From NCBI GenBank assembly GCA_002308215.1, contig DBVO01000022.1, forward strand, positions 1 through 33,749: 33,749 nucleotides of DNA. Direction: 5' to 3'. The notes under the pieces were generated by a model that saw only the letters and a program-made list of their open reading frames with translations, was not told the DNA's origin and did not search any database. Shown piece after piece: positions 24,438-31,828 of the stretch. The position numbers were made by a program, and so were the translations under genes. The stretch's first letter is position 1. Each line of letters starts with the position of its first letter. The stretch comes from Christensenella sp. UBA1262. Its GTDB lineage: Bacteria; Bacillota; Clostridia; Christensenellales; CAG-917.

Positions 24438-24462
24438 AAACACGCGGTTTACCCACGTGTTT
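24438..24462 (-). terminator. Terminator of the small unknown gene
   Basis: AAACACG / CGTGTTT 7-bp stem, one C-A mismatch, two more G-C pairs and a 5-nt loop. On the minus strand it is followed by TGTATTTT. It separates the 95-residue gene from mazG. Confidence 0.75.
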
Positions 24463-24486
24463 GTAAATAATTAACTATTGTTTCTG

Positions 24487-24774
24487 TTAAATATAGAATT
24501 GATTTGGTTTTTTCTTCTCTTCAAGAACTCGCTCTAAAATTAACGAAGAAAAATCAACATCTTCGACAAAATCTCTTGGCAAATATTTTGTTCTGTTAAA
24601 CCTCTCAAAATGTTTCAAATGACTCTCCAACGAAATAGGTGTAGCTATGTCAAGCCTATATGCTATTTCTTGAAGCATACTTTGATAATCAGACATTTTG
24701 AGCGAATAATCGCCTTCGAAAATCATGTCTTTAACGAGCTTATCGCCCTGCATTACTTTTGCCCAAACTTTCAT
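24487..24774 (-). CDS. Small hypothetical protein (95 aa)
   Basis: 95 residues with no signal peptide or membrane segment. It looks like a folded cytoplasmic protein: an N-terminal strand pair (MKVWAKVMQGDKLVKDMIFE), a helix with MSDYQSMLQEIAYRLDIATP, then HLKHFERFNRTKYLPRDFVE and DVDFSSLILERVLE. The pattern resembles small uncharacterised proteins of Firmicutes, but I cannot name a family. Its ATG has no Shine-Dalgarno; instead the ATG overlaps the TGA of a possible upstream small ORF (24771-24839). A strong promoter is at 24859-24887, and the gene is divergent from the replication initiator gene. Confidence 0.7.
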   Translation of the reverse strand: MKVWAKVMQGDKLVKDMIFEGDYSLKMSDYQSMLQEIAYRLDIATPISLESHLKHFERFNRTKYLPRDFVEDVDFSSLILERVLEEKKKPNQFYI

Positions 24775-24839
24775 TTGTTTGCTTTATTTTTGCCTACAAA
24801 TGCACACAAGAATGCACTCTGCAAAGTCTCCTGATACAT
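24771..24839 (-). CDS. Possible 22-aa leader ORF coupled to the small unknown gene
   Basis: ATG at 24837-24839, 22 codons (MYQETLQSAFLCAFVGKNKA then NK), TGA overlapping the next gene's start as ATGA. The ATG is about 13 nt after the expected transcription start and has no Shine-Dalgarno; an internal AGGAG lies only 3 nt before an in-frame TTG at about 24824. It could be a translated leader that feeds ribosomes to the next gene, or chance. Confidence 0.3.
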   Translation of the reverse strand: MYQETLQSAFLCAFVGKNKANK

Positions 24840-24858
24840 TATTTTATTAACAGCAAGT

Positions 24859-24887
24859 ATATTAGCATTTACACTACCAAATGTCAA
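24859..24887 (-). promoter_or_regulatory. Promoter of the small unknown gene
   Basis: Minus strand: TTGACA (24882-24887, consensus), 17-nt spacer, TAATAT (24859-24864) preceded by TGC (extended -10). Confidence 0.75.
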
Positions 24888-24945
24888 GTAAGCGTGGCAT
24901 TCACCAACACCTATTTGTAATCGTAGATGCGCATCACACAACATA

Positions 24946-24958
24946 TAGTATTTTACTA
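24946..24958. promoter_or_regulatory. Inverted repeat upstream of the initiator gene promoter
   Basis: TAGTATTTTACTA, perfect 5-bp arms around TTT, 17 nt before the -35 box at 24976. It shares 11 of 13 positions with the repeat at 16028-16040. Candidate protein-binding site. Confidence 0.35.
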
Positions 24959-24975
24959 AAAATTAAAAAAACTTT

Positions 24976-25005
24976 TTGGCGCAAAACATAGTTTTGTGAT
25001 ATATT
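24976..25005 (+). promoter_or_regulatory. Promoter of the replication initiator operon, with inverted repeat in its spacer
   Basis: TTGGCG (24976-24981), 18-nt spacer, TATATT (25000-25005). The spacer contains the perfect inverted repeat CAAAAC-ATA-GTTTTG (24982-24996), well placed for a repressor. AGGAGG (25059-25064) precedes the ATG. Confidence 0.5.
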
Positions 25006-25068
25006 AATCTTCACTTATGCAAACAAGCAATTGGCAAAGAATTTTGTCATTTAGTATTAGGAGGATTC

Positions 25069-26514
25069 ATGAGTTTCGTTAAGTTCTCAAGCGACTTTTT
25101 AATGGAAACATTTACTCTCGTTGATAATCTTTTCATCAACGAGTATCTTCCTGAATGCGATGAAAAACAAATAAAGGTTTATTTGTATGGCCTATATCTT
25201 TGCTCAAACCCACCAAAAGACAACACAATAGATACGCTCTGCTCTGCACTTAATATGAGCGAAAAAGAGATCCACAGCGCATACAAAGCTTTTGAAGATA
25301 TGGGACTTGTTCAAGTTGTTTCTCAAGAACCATTTGAAGTCAAATATTTATCTTTGAAACGTGCAAATCAACCACCTAAAAAGTATAAATCTGAAAAGTG
25401 GAATGATTTTAATGCACATCTTCAACAACTCTTCCCAGAACGCATGCTCACGCCAAACGAATATAACGAATACTATTCGTTTATTGATTCAACAAAGTTT
25501 GATGCTGAAGCCATGTTAATGGTCGTGCAATATTGCATAAACCTTAAAGGCAACAACGTAAGATATCCATATATCTTAACTGTGGCAAGAAACTGGGCCC
25601 AAGAAGGCGTAAAGACAGTAAACGATGTTGAAGAACGTTTAGAAGAATATGATCGTCAACATGATGATATGACTCAAGTGTTATCTGCCTTAGGCAGAAA
25701 AGGCGCAGCCGAACTCGAAGAGAAACAAATGCTTCTTAAGTGGATGAGGAGCTGGGGTTATAGCCTTGATGCTATTATAACCGCTGCAAAAACACTAAAA
25801 GGCTCAAAAACATTTAGTAAACTTGATAGCAAACTTGACGAATTCTATCGCTTATCAATATTCAGTTCAGAAGAAATGGCTGATTATAATAAGCATATTG
25901 AAGAATTACGTGATCTTGCTATCGCAATTAATAAGAATCTCGGCGTGTTCTATGAATCATTTGAACATGAGATTGAAGTATACATTTCACCTTGGGTTGC
26001 AAAGGGATTTGATGAAGATGCACTTAAAAAGATTGCTCATCACTGCTTCCTTTCAAATGTTAGAACTCTGGATGGCATGAACAATGTTGTTAATAAGTTC
26101 TATGCGCAAGGACTTCTAACTTCAAATAGCATTGATGATTATATTGATGCTCAAATTCGCCAAGACGAAAAAATTAAAAAGATTATTGAGGCAACTGGAA
26201 GAACAAGAAGCGTTACTAACCAAGACCGTGAGTATTATCAAACTTGGTCCGCGGTATGGTTGTTCGACGATAGCGTCATTTTATATGCCGCAGAACAAGC
26301 ATCCTCAAGAACTTATCCATTGCCTTATATAAATCAAATTCTTTCTGCTTTTAAAGCAGAAGGTGTAAAAACTGTTGAAGATGCAAAAAAAGTTGCACTT
26401 CCACAATCTAATGCACAAAAAGTTTCTCGTGACTATGACGAGCGCACATATTCAAAGGAAGAACTTAGATCTGTCATTACAAGTATCGATGGACTAAGTC
26501 TAGATGACATGTAA
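25069..26514 (+). CDS. DnaD-domain replication initiation protein (DnaB-like of Firmicutes)
   Basis: 481 residues. The first 100 residues look like a winged-helix DDBH1-type part (KQIKVYLYGLYLCSNP, IDTLCSALNMSEKEIHSAYK). Then come DnaD DDBH2-like helical modules. The clearest are about 130-187 (YPYILTVARNWAQEGVKTVN) and about 385-441 (LPYINQILSAFKAEGVKTVE). Weaker copies appear at about 216-270 and 297-357, so four tandem modules are possible. In Bacillus, DnaB of this type and DnaD bring the helicase loader DnaI to the origin. The gene overlaps dnaI by one base (TAATG), the same order as the Bacillus dnaB-dnaI pair. It is not the replicative helicase DnaB of E. coli. Confidence 0.88.
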   Translation: MSFVKFSSDFLMETFTLVDNLFINEYLPECDEKQIKVYLYGLYLCSNPPKDNTIDTLCSALNMSEKEIHSAYKAFEDMGLVQVVSQEPFEVKYLSLKRANQPPKKYKSEKWNDFNAHLQQLFPERMLTPNEYNEYYSFIDSTKFDAEAMLMVVQYCINLKGNNVRYPYILTVARNWAQEGVKTVNDVEERLEEYDRQHDDMTQVLSALGRKGAAELEEKQMLLKWMRSWGYSLDAIITAAKTLKGSKTFSKLDSKLDEFYRLSIFSSEEMADYNKHIEELRDLAIAINKNLGVFYESFEHEIEVYISPWVAKGFDEDALKKIAHHCFLSNVRTLDGMNNVVNKFYAQGLLTSNSIDDYIDAQIRQDEKIKKIIEATGRTRSVTNQDREYYQTWSAVWLFDDSVILYAAEQASSRTYPLPYINQILSAFKAEGVKTVEDAKKVALPQSNAQKVSRDYDERTYSKEELRSVITSIDGLSLDDM

Positions 26515-27428
26515 TGAAAAAAAGAGCAATAGACATCGCACTCGCAAAAAAACGTGCTGAGATTGCACGCCAAAAGGACGCTATTATTGAAAAAACCGCC
26601 CTCATTTTGTCTATACCTGATATTAAAGAAGCTCATGGTAAATATGTCGACGCTACGTTCAAAAATGCTCTTGATGGCTTTGAGAAGCAAGAAAAAGCAG
26701 CAAAAGATGAATACATCAAGACTCTTGCGAAACATGGATATAAAGAGAGCGACATGGAATATGCCCCATCTTGCCCTATTTGCGATGACACAGGTAATGC
26801 TAACGGCAAACTATGTGCGTGTGTAAGAGATGAATACATCTCCGCTCTTAAGTCAATTTGTGAAATTGAAAAGCGTGCCCCATTTAAATTTGAAGATGCT
26901 AATTTCGAAACAATTAAAGATGAAAATCAAAAGGCTAATCTCAAAAAGTTATACGAGTACTTCAAAGCATATGCATTAAGAATCCCAAGAGTTAATATTA
27001 AAAATATATTGTTCACTGGTAACGCTGGAACAGGTAAAACAAGCCTTGCATCTGCTATTGCACGCGAAACCATTGAGCGTGGCAAGAGTGTTAAATATGT
27101 TTCGGCTTACGAATTCAATACGGCCATGTTAAACACACACACTTCACCTCTCTCTGAACGAGGATCTAGATTGCATGACTATATCACAGCTGATTTGCTA
27201 GTTATTGATGACTTAGGGATGGAACCTGTGCTTAAGAATGTAACAGAGCCATATCTTCTTCTGGTTCTTGAAGAAAGAATTAATCGCGGACTCTGCACTA
27301 TAATTACAACAAATCTCAGCACCGCACGTATTTTAGATAGATATGGCGAACGCATCTATTCACGTCTTGCAAGTAAGCAGTATTCGCGTATATTTGAAAT
27401 TAACGGGAAAGATTTGAGATTAAATTAA
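26514..27428 (+). CDS. dnaI: Helicase loader ATPase, DnaI/DnaC type
   Basis: 304 residues. The N-terminal part is helical (1-80), followed by a zinc-binding cysteine cluster CPIC...CAC (C87, C90, C101, C103), then an AAA+ ATPase: Walker A TGNAGTGKTS (168-177), Walker B LLVIDDLG (228-235), sensor 1 TTN (265-267), arginine finger region ERIYSRL (279-285). It should load the replicative helicase at the origin with the DnaD-domain protein encoded just upstream. The start overlaps the upstream stop by one base, and a terminator follows at 27447-27470. Confidence 0.95.
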   Translation: MKKRAIDIALAKKRAEIARQKDAIIEKTALILSIPDIKEAHGKYVDATFKNALDGFEKQEKAAKDEYIKTLAKHGYKESDMEYAPSCPICDDTGNANGKLCACVRDEYISALKSICEIEKRAPFKFEDANFETIKDENQKANLKKLYEYFKAYALRIPRVNIKNILFTGNAGTGKTSLASAIARETIERGKSVKYVSAYEFNTAMLNTHTSPLSERGSRLHDYITADLLVIDDLGMEPVLKNVTEPYLLLVLEERINRGLCTIITTNLSTARILDRYGERIYSRLASKQYSRIFEINGKDLRLN

Positions 27429-27446
27429 GGTATTTTTGTAAATTAA

Positions 27447-27470
27447 AAAACGGACTAAATAGTCCGTTTT
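27447..27470. terminator. Bidirectional terminator
   Basis: Perfect 11-bp inverted repeat (AAAACGGACTA / TAGTCCGTTTT), then ATTTTTAT. It lies between dnaI (+) and the nucleoside permease gene (-). Confidence 0.9.
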
Positions 27471-27489
27471 ATTTTTATACTTTATTATA

Positions 27490-28443
27490 CTAACGATCTT
27501 CTCGGAAGTATGAAAGACCGAGTGCCGCAGGTGGCTGAGTTTCACGCTTATTGAACAATGAAATAACAATAAGAACAACAACCGTAACAGCATAAGGAAT
27601 GATTTTTAAAATCTCTTTCGTTGCAAAATCAACACCATTAATATAGTTTGGCGCAATATACAATAGACCGAAGATAAATGATCCAAAGATGCCTATGCCT
27701 GGTCTCCACAATGAGAAGATAACAAGGGCAACTGCGAGCCATCCCATGCCTTCGATAACGCCAGGCTCAAGAGAACCACGTGTACAGTCTAGGAGATAGA
27801 ACGCACCACCAATACCGGAAATTGCTGCGCCGAGTACGCAAGAAACATATTTATATTTGATAACTTTAATACCTGCTGCATCAGCTGCTGCTGGGTTCTC
27901 ACCAACAGCTGTAAGTGATAAACCAGTCCTTGTTTTTTTAAGAACGATTGCTGCTATTACTGCAATAATAATTGCAACATATACAAGTGTTCCATGAGAA
28001 AGGAACATTGTTGAGAACCAGTCACTGCCAACTTCTCCGAACATAGGTGCTGTAAAAGCACGGCTTGCTCTGTAGAACCTTACACCTTGCTCACCCATCA
28101 ATGTTACCCAAAAGCCGAATACGCCAGCGCCGAACGTTGTAATCGTAAGACCTGTAACATTTTGGTTGCAGCGAAGGGTGATGGTAAACCAACCATAAAG
28201 AAGGCCCATAGCACCGCCAAATAACATGGCAAAAATAATTGCAATTAAAATTGTCATAAAATTGCTCATGCCAGCGTTGTATGCCATATTTGCACCGAGA
28301 CAACCGCCAACAGCGCCAAAGCACATAATGCCAGGAATACCAAGGTTCAAGTGCCCTGATTTTTCAATAATCGTTTCACCTGTTGAACCATAAAGGAATA
28401 CTGCAGAGAATCTAATAGCTTGTGTAATTAATGCGACAAACAT
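27490..28443 (-). CDS. Nucleoside ABC transporter permease, NupQ/YufQ type
   Basis: 317 residues, about 9 hydrophobic segments, BPD_transp_2 fold. Family marks: SGHLNLGIPGIMCFGAVGG (about 29-47), AVGENPAAADAAGI in the cytoplasmic coupling region, and AISGIGGAFYLLDC. It pairs with the other permease as the membrane channel of a BMP-type importer. Its ATG starts directly after the TAA of the preceding permease gene (no spacer). Last gene of the xpt-transporter run. Substrate is inferred as purine nucleosides from family and neighbours. Confidence 0.93.
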   Translation of the reverse strand: MFVALITQAIRFSAVFLYGSTGETIIEKSGHLNLGIPGIMCFGAVGGCLGANMAYNAGMSNFMTILIAIIFAMLFGGAMGLLYGWFTITLRCNQNVTGLTITTFGAGVFGFWVTLMGEQGVRFYRASRAFTAPMFGEVGSDWFSTMFLSHGTLVYVAIIIAVIAAIVLKKTRTGLSLTAVGENPAAADAAGIKVIKYKYVSCVLGAAISGIGGAFYLLDCTRGSLEPGVIEGMGWLAVALVIFSLWRPGIGIFGSFIFGLLYIAPNYINGVDFATKEILKIIPYAVTVVVLIVISLFNKRETQPPAALGLSYFREDR

Positions 28444-29718
28444 TTATTTTCCCTCCTTTTCTTCTACATCTTCTGTCGAAGGGATTTCTTCATTTTCTTC
28501 AACAGTGACGGCTGACTCTTCAACCGCTTCTTCAACAATTTCTTCACTTACACTATCGCTAGCTTTGTTACTATTCTCAATTTCTTCAACTTGTTTTTTC
28601 TTTGAAAAAACACCTTTGATTTTTGCAGTGCAAAGATCAATTTTTGCTTGGAGATCCTCGCGGAAAACAAATTTGTAATTGACAAAGAATTCAACAGCAA
28701 TAATAAAGAAGAAGAATATACCAGTCATGATGCTTGGATATGACTCACCAAGTGATATACCACCATTTGCAAGTGCATTTGAACCACGTTCAATAAATAC
28801 AACCAAGAATGACATAATTGCCATAAAGATTGGATTGAATTGTCCAAGCCAAGAAATAAGTACGCCAACAAATCCTCTTCCACCGACTGATGTATCATTA
28901 ATTGAATGGTTTGTTGCACTTATGAGCAAGAATCCTGCTATACCACAAAGTACACCGCAAAGTACAAGTGTACGAATAATAACGGCTTTTGTTTTAATAC
29001 CAACATATTTTGCTGTATTAGGGCTCTCACCAACAACTGTAAGTTCGTAACCATGCTTACTAAACTTCAAATAGATTGCCATCAATGTCGTAAGAACTGC
29101 GACAACAATTATTTTAAGAACAAATTCATTACCAAATATTGAGCCAACAACACCATTTGAGAAAACAAGGATGCCAGTTCCGCTAGTAGCTACACTCTTA
29201 ATAAAGAAGTTTACAAGGCAAACCGCAATGTAGTTCATCATAAGTGTTAAAAGAGTTTCATTGGTATTCCACTTCGCTTTAAACAATGCTGGAATAACTG
29301 CCCAAACTGTAGAGAATGCAATTGCAAGAATAATAGATACAATAATTGTTGCTGCGTCACTTACTTTGCCGCCCATAAAATTAATTGCCACTGCACATCC
29401 AAGGCAGCCCATTAAAACTTGCCCTTCACCACCAATGTTCCAGAATTTCATCTTAAAACATGGCGTAACTGCTAAAGCAATAAGCAACAATATTGCTGTT
29501 TCATGGAATAAGTTCCAAGCATTTCTCTCTGAACCAAAAAGGCCTTCAAAGAAATACTTAAAGAAGTAATCCATGCCTTTGCCTGTGAGTCCAACAGATA
29601 CTATTGCACAAACAAAGAAGGAAATGACAAAAACAATACCGCGAAGTGCCCATTTGCGTCTTGGATTCACGTTAGAGTTTTTGGCTAAGTGGAAAAGAGG
29701 TTCATGAATTTTAGTCAT
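28444..29718 (-). CDS. Nucleoside ABC transporter permease, NupP/YufP type
   Basis: 424 residues. About 10 hydrophobic segments from residue 25 to 360, with the family motif FWNIGGEGQVLMG (about 92-104), LLTLMMNYIAV and VVGESPNTAKYVGI (coupling helix). The last 55 residues form a strongly acidic tail (VEEAVEESAVTVEENEEIP) that is not part of the usual fold. Its ATG overlaps the end of the ATPase gene by 8 nt, so the subunits are translated together. Confidence 0.93.
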   Translation of the reverse strand: MTKIHEPLFHLAKNSNVNPRRKWALRGIVFVISFFVCAIVSVGLTGKGMDYFFKYFFEGLFGSERNAWNLFHETAILLLIALAVTPCFKMKFWNIGGEGQVLMGCLGCAVAINFMGGKVSDAATIIVSIILAIAFSTVWAVIPALFKAKWNTNETLLTLMMNYIAVCLVNFFIKSVATSGTGILVFSNGVVGSIFGNEFVLKIIVVAVLTTLMAIYLKFSKHGYELTVVGESPNTAKYVGIKTKAVIIRTLVLCGVLCGIAGFLLISATNHSINDTSVGGRGFVGVLISWLGQFNPIFMAIMSFLVVFIERGSNALANGGISLGESYPSIMTGIFFFFIIAVEFFVNYKFVFREDLQAKIDLCTAKIKGVFSKKKQVEEIENSNKASDSVSEEIVEEAVEESAVTVEENEEIPSTEDVEEKEGK

Positions 29719-31684
29719 TTGTTTTATCCTCCTTCTCTGCTAAATCTAATGCAGGCTCTTCGCTTGCTGTTTGCTCTGGCTCATGTGTTTCTAATGATTC
29801 TTTAGCGCTCTCATAATCGTAGCGTTCAATTTCATCAGGCAACTTTGTCATAAGAAGACCGATTTGTTCTTTAGTGACCTTTCTAGCATCAACAATAGCT
29901 GAAACCTTACCACCACAAAGAACAAGGATTCTGTCTGACAAAGCAAGCAATACGTCAAGGTCTTCACCGACAAATACAACTGCGGTATTGCGTGCCTTTT
30001 GTTCGTTTAAAAGATTGTAAATGAGATATGATGAGTTAACATCAAGGCCACGGACAGGATAAGCAGACATCAAAACCTTTGGTGATGATGAGATTTCACG
30101 TCCAACAAGAACCTTTTGTACGTTACCACCGGACAAACGTCTAACTGGAGTCATATCGCTTGGAGTAACAACACCAAGATCTTCAATAATCTTATCTGCT
30201 AAAGCTTTAGGACGTTTACGATTTACAAAAATTGATTTGCCCTTTCTATAACTTCTAAGCATCATGTTATCAACGATACTCATGTTTCCTACAAGACCCA
30301 TGTTAAGTCTGTCTTCAGGGACAAATGAAAGTTTAATACCAAGTTCTTGAATTTCTCTTGGTGTCTTCTTGTTAAGATCGATTACTTCATTTTCGTAGTA
30401 CAAAATTTGTTCATCATTAACAAGCTTTGTAATTTCTTTTGCTGATTTACCTTTAAGATCAACTGGGGATCCATCAGGATAATGGAACATTCCATTTGCA
30501 GCTTTTTGTTTAATTTGTCTTAAATCGTTGTGGAAGAAAGTAACTGGTTTGTTTTCTTTTGGATTATAGAAAATAACGTCACCGCCAACAACGTGTTGAA
30601 GGCCTGCAATACCTTCAAGGAGTTCTTTTTGACCATTGCCTGAAATACCTGCAATACCGAGAATTTCGCCACCATTTACAACAAATGAAACATCATCTAT
30701 TGCTTTGTGGCCTTCCTTGTTCAAAACTGTTAAATTATTAACAACTAATCTTGGTTGAGGATTTACAGGAAGATCTCTATGGATATCAAGGTCAACTTTT
30801 GCGCCGACCATCATTTCTGTTAATTCTTTTTCGCTTGTGTCTTTTGTGTTTACTACACCAATAAACTTACCTTTTCTCAAGACAGCAACACGATCTGAAA
30901 TCTCCATAACTTCGTTGAGCTTATGAGTAATGATAATAATTGATTTACCATTTTCACGCATTTTTCTCATAACCGCAAAAAGTTTTTGGATTTCTTGAGG
31001 AGTAAGAACAGCTGTTGGCTCATCAAGAATAAGATAGTCTGCTCCACGATATAATACTTTTATAATTTCGACTGTCTGCTTTTCTGATACAGACAATTCG
31101 TATACTTTCTTTTTAAGATCAATTTCAAAGCCATATTGATCTGCAATAGCTTGGATCTTCTTTGCACGGTTACGAGAAAGATGATTAAATGCAACTATTT
31201 TGCCAAACTTTATAAAAGGAAGAGCGCAAGTTTTAAGGTTACGCTTATTGTTTATCTTACCGATTGCTTTTTTTCTTTCCTTTTCATCAAGTTCTGCGCT
31301 TAATGCAGATATTTCATTTGCGGCTTGAATTTTGTATTCTTGAGTTTGCTCTTTGATGCTAAATGGTGGCATCTTTTCGCCAAGAATAATATTGTCGGCT
31401 GCTGTAAAAAGATCGACCAACTTAAAATGTTGGTGAACCATACCGATTTTGTATTTGAATGCATCAATAGGTGATTTGATGACGACTTCTTGTCCATCAA
31501 CAAAAATATGACCAGCATCTGGGAAATAGATACCAGCTAACATATTCATAAGCGTCGTCTTACCACTACCATTTTCGCCAAGCAATGACAAAATCTCGCC
31601 TTTCTCGACATCTAGGTTGACATCTTGATTGGCGTGTATTGAGCCGAATGTTTTGGTAATTCCTACAAGTTCTATTGCTTTCAT
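29711..31684 (-). CDS. Nucleoside ABC transporter ATPase, NupO/YufO type, with two insertions
   Basis: 657 residues; family members usually have about 510. Domain 1: Walker A GENGSGKTT (36-44), Q-loop VHQHF (83-87), signature ELSVSEKQ (196-203), Walker B YLILDEP (217-223), H-loop THK (253-255). Domain 2: degenerate Walker A GISGNGQKE (346-354, typical of this class), PEDR (456-459), signature LSGGNVQK (517-524). The extra length is one insertion at about 108-172 in domain 1 (after the Q-loop) and another at about 373-440 in domain 2, plus an acidic C-terminal tail. No Shine-Dalgarno is visible before the ATG. It energises uptake by the two permeases. Confidence 0.93.
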   Translation of the reverse strand: MKAIELVGITKTFGSIHANQDVNLDVEKGEILSLLGENGSGKTTLMNMLAGIYFPDAGHIFVDGQEVVIKSPIDAFKYKIGMVHQHFKLVDLFTAADNIILGEKMPPFSIKEQTQEYKIQAANEISALSAELDEKERKKAIGKINNKRNLKTCALPFIKFGKIVAFNHLSRNRAKKIQAIADQYGFEIDLKKKVYELSVSEKQTVEIIKVLYRGADYLILDEPTAVLTPQEIQKLFAVMRKMRENGKSIIIITHKLNEVMEISDRVAVLRKGKFIGVVNTKDTSEKELTEMMVGAKVDLDIHRDLPVNPQPRLVVNNLTVLNKEGHKAIDDVSFVVNGGEILGIAGISGNGQKELLEGIAGLQHVVGGDVIFYNPKENKPVTFFHNDLRQIKQKAANGMFHYPDGSPVDLKGKSAKEITKLVNDEQILYYENEVIDLNKKTPREIQELGIKLSFVPEDRLNMGLVGNMSIVDNMMLRSYRKGKSIFVNRKRPKALADKIIEDLGVVTPSDMTPVRRLSGGNVQKVLVGREISSSPKVLMSAYPVRGLDVNSSYLIYNLLNEQKARNTAVVFVGEDLDVLLALSDRILVLCGGKVSAIVDARKVTKEQIGLLMTKLPDEIERYDYESAKESLETHEPEQTASEEPALDLAEKEDKTND

Positions 31685-31726
31685 TTGAAAATAAGGGGGA
31701 TTTTTATGTGCCTATTAAAACACATT

Positions 31727-31748
31727 TACGGACTATGACTAGTCCGTA
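31727..31748 (-). other. Hairpin in the lipoprotein-ATPase gap
   Basis: Perfect 9-bp inverted repeat (TACGGACTA / TAGTCCGTA) with a 4-nt loop. The U-run after it is poor (AATGTGTTTT). It lies 43 nt before the ATPase start and may adjust expression. Confidence 0.5.
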
Positions 31749-31781
31749 GATGATTTTGATTGTTTTGCTTAAAAAATTAAG

Positions 31782-31812
31782 TTGCGTCCCACCCTTTTAG
31801 GGTGAGACGCAA
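31782..31812 (-). terminator. Partial terminator after the lipoprotein gene
   Basis: Stem TTGCGTC / GACGCAA and CACCC / GGGTG with one C-A mismatch and a 5-nt loop, followed on the minus strand by CTTAATTTTTT, 16 nt after the lipoprotein stop. Partial termination here would give more binding protein than membrane subunits, as is usual for ABC importers. Confidence 0.7.
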
Positions 31813-31828
31813 ATTGATTAACTAATTA

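Noticed and set aside
24926..24935. GATGCGCATC palindrome between the divergent genes
   Set aside because: Only 10 bp and not placed on either promoter; not enough to call an operator.
24775..25068. Replication origin near the initiator genes
   Set aside because: No cluster of DnaA boxes and no dnaA/dnaN nearby; the gap is explained by two divergent promoters.
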